From NCBI GenBank assembly GCA_016875755.1, contig VGOX01000049.1:1-10276 (forward strand): a stretch of DNA of 10,276 nucleotides, read 5' to 3'. The stretch's first letter is position 1. Each line of letters opens with the position of its first letter. The position numbers and the translations under genes are program-made. The DNA is from Chloroflexota bacterium (GTDB lineage Bacteria; Chloroflexota; Anaerolineae; Anaerolineales; Villigracilaceae). This document shows positions 6,060 through 10,276 of this stretch, one piece after another. Under the pieces are notes generated by a model. The model saw only the letters and a list, made by a program, of their open reading frames with translations. It had not been told where the DNA came from and did not search any database.

Positions 6060-7067
6060 ATGACTGACAACTGGAATCTTCTCGGGCACGAATGGGCAGT
6101 GGATATGCTCCGCCAGCATGTGGCGCATGGACAGATCCGCCATGCCTATCTTTTCGCCGGCGCACCCGGTCTCGGACGCCGCACCTTAGCGTTGCGCCTC
6201 GCGCAAGCCTTGAACTGCGAAAAGCCCATCAAAGCGGGCGAGCCGTGTTTTGTCTGCCGTACCTGCAAACAGATCGAAGCCATGCAACACCCAGACCTGA
6301 GCGTGATTCAAGCATTGGATGGCGACAACATCCCGAAAGAAGGCGGCACGCTCAAAGTAGACCAGATCCGCGAAATCCAACGGACATTGAATCTCAAGCC
6401 GTATCAATCTCAATATCGTGTGGTGATATTTCTACGTTTTCAAGAAGCAAATGATAGTGCATCCAATGCCTTGCTAAAAACATTGGAAGAAGCCCCCGCG
6501 CACGCCATCCTTTTACTGACCGCCGACAACCCCGAACAACTCCTGCCCACCATCAACTCACGCTGCGAAATTTTGCGCCTGCGCCCATTGCCCATCGAAG
6601 CCATCGTCGCGGATTTGATGGAGCGCGGCATGGACGAAGACCGCGCCCGCCTGCTCGCCCACATCTCCGGCGGACGCCCCGGCTTTGCCCGCCGCATGGT
6701 GGACGATGCCGCTGTGCTTGAACAACGCGAAGAACGTCTCAATGATCTGCAAACCCTGCTGCCCGCCTCACGGGTGGAAAAATTCAACTACGCCGATAAA
6801 CTCTCCAAGGATAAAGATGCGATGCGTCAGACCATTCTCGTCTGGCTCTCCTACTGGCGCGATGTCTTGTTGCGTGTGGCAGGTGCATCGACTCCGCTGA
6901 TCAACATTGACCGCAACATGGAGATCGAATTCCTCGCGGGACGGCTGGACCTATCCACTGCGCGAAAAGTAGTCAGTGAATTGGAATCCTCACTGGAGAA
7001 GATGGACCGCAACGTCAACTCGAAATTGCTGCTGGAAGTACTGTTGTTGGATTTGCCGAGAGTCTGA
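6060..7067 (+). CDS. holB: DNA polymerase III subunit delta prime
   Basis: Delta prime is the stator of the clamp-loader complex that puts the sliding clamp on primed DNA. The 335-aa protein has the AAA+ core at ~5-210. The P-loop is degenerate (GAPGLGRRT, 34-42, with Arg at the usual Lys), as expected for a subunit that need not hydrolyse ATP. A four-cysteine zinc module (C53, C63, C66, C69) follows. NALLKTLEEAP (136-146) and the SRC motif (167-169), whose Arg serves as the trans-acting arginine finger, are intact. The C-terminal collar helices extend to the end. It lies 64 nt after rsgA with its own candidate promoter and no ribosome site. It converges on the ABC ATPase gene with a 17-nt gap. 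Confidence 0.93.
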   Translation: MTDNWNLLGHEWAVDMLRQHVAHGQIRHAYLFAGAPGLGRRTLALRLAQALNCEKPIKAGEPCFVCRTCKQIEAMQHPDLSVIQALDGDNIPKEGGTLKVDQIREIQRTLNLKPYQSQYRVVIFLRFQEANDSASNALLKTLEEAPAHAILLLTADNPEQLLPTINSRCEILRLRPLPIEAIVADLMERGMDEDRARLLAHISGGRPGFARRMVDDAAVLEQREERLNDLQTLLPASRVEKFNYADKLSKDKDAMRQTILVWLSYWRDVLLRVAGASTPLINIDRNMEIEFLAGRLDLSTARKVVSELESSLEKMDRNVNSKLLLEVLLLDLPRV

Positions 7068-7084
7068 CGATAGACCATCGTCTG

Positions 7085-7831
7085 TTACTCGATCGCTCCC
7101 CTTAATTTTTTCGCCAATTTCCCAAAGTGACTTGTGTAACGGATATCGTCCGTACGTGGGCGTGGAAGATCAACTTCCATGTCCATTTTTATTTTACCGG
7201 GACGTTTGGTCAGCACCAGCACGCGGTCTGCCAGAAAGAGTGACTCATTGATGGAGTGTGTCACCATGATGACGGTCTTTTGTTTTGCCTGCCAGATATT
7301 GGAAAGTTCCGTCCACATGCGTTCGCGGGTGAGGGCATCCAGCGAGGCAAAAGGCTCATCGAGCAGGAGCAGGTCGGGGTCATGGATGAGCGCGCGCGCG
7401 ATCCCCACACGCTGCGCCATCCCGCCCGAAAGGTCACGCGGAAGCGAGTTCTCGAATCCTTTTAATCCCACCAATTGAATCATGCCACGTGCTTTGTTCT
7501 GCGCCTTCGTCTGCCCCGTGCCTTCCAACTCCAGCGGGAGTTGGATGTTTTCCATTACGGTGCGCCACGGCATGAGGCTGGCTTGTTGAAAGACCATACC
7601 GATCTTTGGCGTATGCCGATGCATGAAATGCACATTGCCTGCTGTGGGTTTGAGCAATCCCGCCAGTAATTTCAGCAGCGTGGTTTTGCCCGAACCCGAA
7701 GGACCGAGAAAGCAAATAAACTCACGCGGACGAATCGTGAACGAGAGATCATCCAACACGTTCAACCCGCCATTGTTATCGGGGAAGGTGATGGAAAGAT
7801 TTTTTACGGTGAGGATCGGTTTTGTGGTCAT
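7085..7831 (-). CDS. ABC transporter ATP-binding protein of the riboflavin-type importer
   Basis: This is the ATPase that powers the importer, of the SsuB/TauB (nitrate/sulfonate/taurine) type. Motifs are complete: Walker A GPSGSGKTT (43-51), Q-loop Gln82 followed by SLMPW, signature LSGGMAQR (134-141), Walker B LLLLDE with catalytic Glu159, D-loop ASLD, and switch His192 in VTHS. At 248 aa it has normal length. It is the third gene of the operon after the permease and the binding protein. No Shine-Dalgarno precedes the ATG, only an A-rich run. A palindromic repeat ends 11 nt upstream and fills the gap to the binding-protein gene. Sequence alone does not tell riboflavin from related substrates; the riboswitch in the operon leader does. 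Confidence 0.93.
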   Translation of the reverse strand: MTTKPILTVKNLSITFPDNNGGLNVLDDLSFTIRPREFICFLGPSGSGKTTLLKLLAGLLKPTAGNVHFMHRHTPKIGMVFQQASLMPWRTVMENIQLPLELEGTGQTKAQNKARGMIQLVGLKGFENSLPRDLSGGMAQRVGIARALIHDPDLLLLDEPFASLDALTRERMWTELSNIWQAKQKTVIMVTHSINESLFLADRVLVLTKRPGKIKMDMEVDLPRPRTDDIRYTSHFGKLAKKLRGAIE

Positions 7832-7842
7832 GTTGTTTTTTT

Positions 7843-7943
7843 TGTCATTGCGAGGGCGTCAGCCCGAAGCAATCTCCATTGAAACAGCAAGATTGCTTAC
7901 CACTTCGTGGCACTCGTCGTCGCTATCGCTCCTCGCAATGACA
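7843..7943 (-). repeat. Palindromic intergenic element, copy 1 (TGTCATTGCGAGG ends)
   Basis: A 101-bp element is bounded by perfect 13-bp terminal inverted repeats (7843-7855 and 7931-7943, TGTCATTGCGAGG). A second internal inverted repeat is present (AAGCAATCT 7867-7875 with AGATTGCTT 7890-7898). It fills the gap between the binding-protein and ATPase genes and begins 3 nt after the former's stop codon. Internal sequence (GATTGCTTACCACTT.GTGGCAC) is shared in the same orientation with copy 2. It resembles REP/MITE-like elements found dispersed in many bacterial genomes. No transposase is encoded. Confidence 0.9.
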
Positions 7944-7946
7944 TAA

Positions 7947-8924
7947 TTACGGCACGAACTGATTCGTAAACGCCTTGTCCAACTCGATGGGCTCAGGGAT
8001 AAGCGCCATCTTTACCAGCAGGTCGTTCATGTTTTCCCAGGCTTGCGCGTCCGAGAAGCCGATGCGCTCCGCCTGCCAAAATTCGATGGACGTCAGCAGC
8101 ACCTGCATCTGCACATCCTTATCCTGGTCTTTCAAATTCTCCACAAACTTCATGCTGATCTCATACGCCTCATCAGGATTCGCGGTCGCATCCGCGATGC
8201 CTTTTGCAAGCGCGTGTGCCATGCCCCGTACCAACTCGGGTTCGTTTGCAATCGTCATCTCACTGGTCACGATGCCATTGGCGGTCAGCTGCACATAATC
8301 TGCCACGCGCAATTCGGTCAGCGCAAAATCCTGCGCGGCGAGCACGATCGGTTCGTTGGCGGCGTAACCAACTACAACATCGCTCCTACCTGTGGCGTAT
8401 GCCTCCACTTGGTTGAAACCAATCGCATCCATCGTCACTTCAGAGGGATCAACACCGCCCGCGAACAGCAATGCTTCCAAACCAATGTAATTCGCGCCGA
8501 ACAAGCCGGGCAAGCCGATCTTCTTTCCGCGTAAATCGGCAGGCTCGTTGACGTTCAACTCAGGCGCGGAGATCACCGAGATGGGAAACTGTTGATACCA
8601 CGCAAACACATATACATTTGGCAATCCCTGCGAGCGCGCCAACAGCACCTGCTCACCTGAAGCCACCGTGAACGGCAGTTCACCCGCGCCAACCAACTTC
8701 ATCCCATCGGTTTCGAAGGAATAATCGAACTCGATGGCAATGCCCTCCTCCGCAAAATATCCCTTCTCCACCGCGACATAGAACGGCGCATACTGGATGT
8801 TCGGGATGTAGCCCATTGGCAATTTGATCGTACGGAGTTCACCCGCTTCATTCTGGACCTGCGGACTGCCGCAAGCCATCAGGCTGATTGCCAGCCCAAG
8901 CATGAGTAAAACTATTTTCTTCAT
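7947..8924 (-). CDS. ribY: ABC transporter substrate-binding lipoprotein, NMT1/THI5-like; probable riboflavin-binding RibY
   Basis: This is the extracytoplasmic receptor of the importer. A lipoprotein signal peptide ends LMAC, with Cys18 as the lipidated residue. The mature protein has the NMT1/THI5-like fold: GYIPNIQYAPFYVAVEKGYF at residues 38-57, FTVASGEQVLLARSQGLP, and the hinge region LRGKKIGLPG. Family relatives bind thiamine precursors, sulfonates or riboflavin. The FMN riboswitch in the operon leader favours riboflavin, matching the RibX/RibY systems proposed for Chloroflexi. The start is well supported by AAAGGAG about 6 nt upstream. It lies between the permease and ATPase genes, with a palindromic repeat on each side. 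The protein family assignment is firm; the substrate and symbol are inferred. Confidence 0.85.
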   Translation of the reverse strand: MKKIVLLMLGLAISLMACGSPQVQNEAGELRTIKLPMGYIPNIQYAPFYVAVEKGYFAEEGIAIEFDYSFETDGMKLVGAGELPFTVASGEQVLLARSQGLPNVYVFAWYQQFPISVISAPELNVNEPADLRGKKIGLPGLFGANYIGLEALLFAGGVDPSEVTMDAIGFNQVEAYATGRSDVVVGYAANEPIVLAAQDFALTELRVADYVQLTANGIVTSEMTIANEPELVRGMAHALAKGIADATANPDEAYEISMKFVENLKDQDKDVQMQVLLTSIEFWQAERIGFSDAQAWENMNDLLVKMALIPEPIELDKAFTNQFVP

Positions 8925-8943
8925 TGTGTCTCCTTTGTAATGA

Positions 8944-9097
8944 TGTCATTGCGAGGAGGAGCGGAGCGACGACGAAGCAATCTCATCATCAATCGGGGGA
9001 TTGCTTACCACTTTGTGGCACAGGTCGGGCTAGCGCCCTCGCACGCGTGCCTGCGCACTGCGTCTTCGCGCAGCGAACGGCGGTACAGGCAATGACA
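8944..9097 (-). repeat. Palindromic intergenic element, copy 2, with a probable nested insertion
   Basis: One end is TGTCATTGCGAGG (8944-8956), identical to copy 1. The other end keeps only GCAATGACA (9089-9097). AAGCAATCT (8975-8983) and GATTGCTTACCACTT.GTGGCAC (from 8999) match copy 1 in the same orientation. The element is 154 bp because ~48 bp (9044-9091) separate CCCTCGCA from the terminal ATGACA. It fills the permease to binding-protein gap and starts 3 nt after the permease stop codon, the same offset as copy 1. Confidence 0.85.
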
Positions 9098-9100
9098 TGG

Positions 9101-9865
9101 TTATTTCTGCCACTTCAAAAAGCGACGTTCCAACAACGTCACCACGCCATACAGTGATAACGCCAGCGCGATGAGCGTGAACACAGCCACGAACACCATC
9201 GAGGTGTCGTACTGAAAATCACCTAATTGCAAGAGAAAACCAAGTCCCTGCTCTGCATCCACCAACTCACCGACGATGGCACCGATGACCGAGAGTGTCG
9301 CGCCGATGCGCAACCCGCCCAACAGAATCGGCAGGGACGCGGGCAGTTCCAACTTCAACAAAATCTGCCAGCGGGTGGCACGCAGGGAGTGCATCATGTC
9401 GTAGAGCGCAGTCGGGACGGCACGCACACCCACAACGGTATTCACCAACACAGGGAAGAACACGATCAACGCGCAGATGACCACCTTCGAGAGAATCCCA
9501 TCTCCCAGCCAGATGACGAGCAACGGCGCAATCGCCACAATCGGAATCGCCTGACTCGCCACCAAATACGGTGACAACACCGTCTCAAGCGTGCGTGACT
9601 TTGCGAGCGCGTACCCCGTCACCGTGGCGAAACACACACCGACCAACAGTCCGAGCAGGATTTCGCTGAGCGTGATACCTGTGTGATAGAGCAAACTGCC
9701 ATCGTTCAACGCCTTGAGAAAACGCAGCCACACATCCACGGGGGAGGGCAGGATGAATTTGGGCAGTCCACTGATGCGGACGACAAGCATCCACGCAGGG
9801 ATGCCAAGCAGGATGGATAAAATTCCAAGCCAGCGGGAGAGGGTGTGCAGGGTTTTTGGTTTCAT
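9101..9865 (-). CDS. ribX: ABC transporter permease; probable riboflavin importer RibX
   Basis: This is the membrane channel subunit of the importer, in the SsuC/TauC (BPD inner-membrane) family. ATG at 9865-9863 is chosen because AGGA lies 6 nt upstream and gives a 254-aa protein of normal family length. The longer open frame upstream runs into the riboswitch and is not coding. About six hydrophobic segments are visible (~11-29, 66-88, 100-120, 127-148, 178-200, 224-246). The cytoplasmic EAA-type coupling loop lies at ~156-188 (MMHSLRATRWQILLKLELP), which docks the ATPase. It is the first gene of the operon, directly under the FMN riboswitch, which supports riboflavin as the substrate. The family is firm and the substrate is inferred. 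Confidence 0.88.
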   Translation of the reverse strand: MKPKTLHTLSRWLGILSILLGIPAWMLVVRISGLPKFILPSPVDVWLRFLKALNDGSLLYHTGITLSEILLGLLVGVCFATVTGYALAKSRTLETVLSPYLVASQAIPIVAIAPLLVIWLGDGILSKVVICALIVFFPVLVNTVVGVRAVPTALYDMMHSLRATRWQILLKLELPASLPILLGGLRIGATLSVIGAIVGELVDAEQGLGFLLQLGDFQYDTSMVFVAVFTLIALALSLYGVVTLLERRFLKWQK

Positions 9866-9874
9866 TGATTTTCC

Positions 9875-9927
9875 TGTACCGCAAAATTCATTTTGCGAAT
9901 TACTCGCAAGATAAATCTTGCGGTACA
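9875..9927 (-). repeat. 53-bp compound palindrome upstream of the permease gene
   Basis: Outer arms TGTACCGCAA / TTGCGGTACA (9875-9884 and 9918-9927) enclose two complete small hairpins, CGCAAAAT/ATTTTGCG (9880-9897) and CGCAAGAT/ATCTTGCG (9905-9922). It can therefore fold as one long stem or as two hairpins. It abuts the permease Shine-Dalgarno: AGGA begins at its last base. It resembles a dispersed intergenic repeat and is unrelated to the two TGTCATTG elements. Confidence 0.8.
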
Positions 9928-9931
9928 CAAA

Positions 9932-9967
9932 CGAAAACGCCTCAGAGTAGACAAAACTCCGGGGCGT
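9932..9967 (-). terminator. Second hairpin-plus-U-tract in the riboswitch leader
   Basis: ACGCCCCGGAGT (9967-9956) pairs with ACTCTGAGGCGT (9948-9937) over 12 positions with one mismatch and one G·U, closing a 7-nt loop. TTTTCGTTT follows. The U tract is interrupted, so it is weaker than the upstream terminator. It may be a back-up terminator. Confidence 0.5.
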
Positions 9968-10013
9968 AAAAACAGGCATAAATCCAGGTGTGAGGCGTGC
10001 GAATCTGCTTAAG

Positions 10014-10044
10014 AAAAATCCCGAAAACAACGTACGTTTTCGGG
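10014..10044 (-). terminator. Intrinsic terminator of the FMN riboswitch (expression platform)
   Basis: A perfect 9-bp stem CCCGAAAAC / GTTTTCGGG (10044-10036 with 10028-10020) with a 7-nt loop is followed by ATTTTTC. It begins 39 nt past the aptamer and ~150 nt before the permease start. Its 5' arm, with two flanking C/G bases (10046-10039), is complementary over 8 nt to the 5' side of the aptamer (10231-10224). Confidence 0.82.
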
Positions 10045-10083
10045 GCGCGAATTCACACAAATCCCACATGGAATTGTGCTGAT

Positions 10084-10234
10084 ACCTTCTTCTATCCAGA
10101 CTATACTGTCGGCTCCGTAATCTCAACGGATCATGCCCGTTTTCCCAATGAGGAAAGCGATGTACCTAAACAGGCTCGTGGGCTCTACCACCGATCGGGA
10201 ATTCGCTTTGTGAGCGTCACCCTGCCCCGAAGGT
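10084..10234 (-). ncRNA. FMN riboswitch (RFN element)
   Basis: Read on the minus strand, the conserved RFN landmarks appear in order: CTTCGGGGCAGGGTGA, AATTCCC, GATCGGTGGTAGAGCCCACGAGCC, GATCCGTTGAGATTACGG, AGCCGACAGTATAGTCTGGAT and AGAAGAAGG. P1 closes as ACCTTC (10234-10229) with GAAGGT (10089-10084). Compared with the usual GGCGGT…AGCCCGCGA, here GGTGGT…AGCCCACGA keeps the pair by a compensatory change. FMN binding normally turns such operons off. A 13-nt hairpin extends the P2 loop (10204-10216). It controls the permease, binding-protein and ATPase genes. Confidence 0.95.
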
Positions 10235-10251
10235 TTTATTTGATTGACGTG

Positions 10252-10260
10252 ATTATATCA
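10252..10260 (-). promoter_or_regulatory. Extended -10 promoter of the riboflavin-transport operon
   Basis: On the minus strand TGA-TATAAT (10260-10252) is a perfect -10 with the TGn extension. Transcription would begin near 10245, about 11 nt before the aptamer. The -35 would lie at or beyond the window edge. Confidence 0.7.
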
Positions 10261-10276
10261 TGACTCCACTGCAAAA

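Noticed and set aside
7066..7082. Hairpin in the holB/ATPase convergent gap as a terminator
   Set aside because: GACGAT-N5-ATCGTC forms only 6 bp and neither side carries a U run, so it is too weak to call.
8043..8534. 163-codon plus-strand ORF opposite the binding-protein gene
   Set aside because: Its long open length follows from the GC pattern of the real minus-strand gene, and the translation shows no known family.
9866..10126. In-frame N-terminal extension of the permease (87 codons)
   Set aside because: It would start inside the FMN riboswitch and run through both terminators and the palindrome. It has no ribosome site and no family similarity, whereas ATG 9865 has both a Shine-Dalgarno and normal protein length.
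9997..10263. Plus-strand ORF of 88 codons
   Set aside because: It is the antisense of the riboswitch, terminator and promoter, with no ribosome site and no recognisable protein.

Overview
The window looks like a chromosomal stretch from a moderately GC-rich bacterium. An Anaerolineae-type Chloroflexota is the best guess, based on the riboswitch-controlled NMT1-type riboflavin ABC operon and the general look of the proteins. This is an inference; no marker gene here fixes the taxonomy. Apart from a broken gene at the left edge, the content is housekeeping plus one vitamin-uptake operon.

Left part (1-1224): the C-terminal remnant of a zinc-type alcohol dehydrogenase/quinone reductase (MDR) gene converges on ssb, and the two share a very strong bidirectional terminator. 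On the minus strand a 73-aa uncharacterised protein is followed by ssb. The gap between them holds a 20-codon leader ORF with a better ribosome site than ssb itself, overlapping the ssb start. The promoter of the 73-aa gene contains a perfect 9-bp dyad between its -35 and -10, centred on a GAAC-N4-TTTC core that resembles a Gram-positive-type LexA box.

Middle part (1226-7067, plus strand): panC (pantothenate synthetase), then a tight group of maf (nucleotide pyrophosphatase), a lipoprotein class B penicillin-binding protein with a MecA-like N-terminal domain, and rsgA (ribosome-maturation GTPase), with 10-11 nt gaps. holB (DNA polymerase III delta prime) follows behind its own candidate promoter. 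maf and holB have no Shine-Dalgarno and a -10 box only 7 nt before the start codon, so both may be leaderless.

Right part (7085-10276, minus strand): an ABC importer operon of permease, substrate-binding lipoprotein and ATPase. Its leader carries a clear FMN riboswitch (RFN element) with an extended -10 promoter upstream and an intrinsic terminator downstream. The terminator's 5' arm can instead pair with the 5' side of the aptamer, which gives a readable on/off mechanism. The riboswitch makes riboflavin the likely substrate (RibX/RibY type). Palindromic repeats occupy all three non-coding spaces of this operon. Two are copies of one element that begin exactly 3 nt after the upstream gene's stop codon, and one of those appears to hold a nested insertion.
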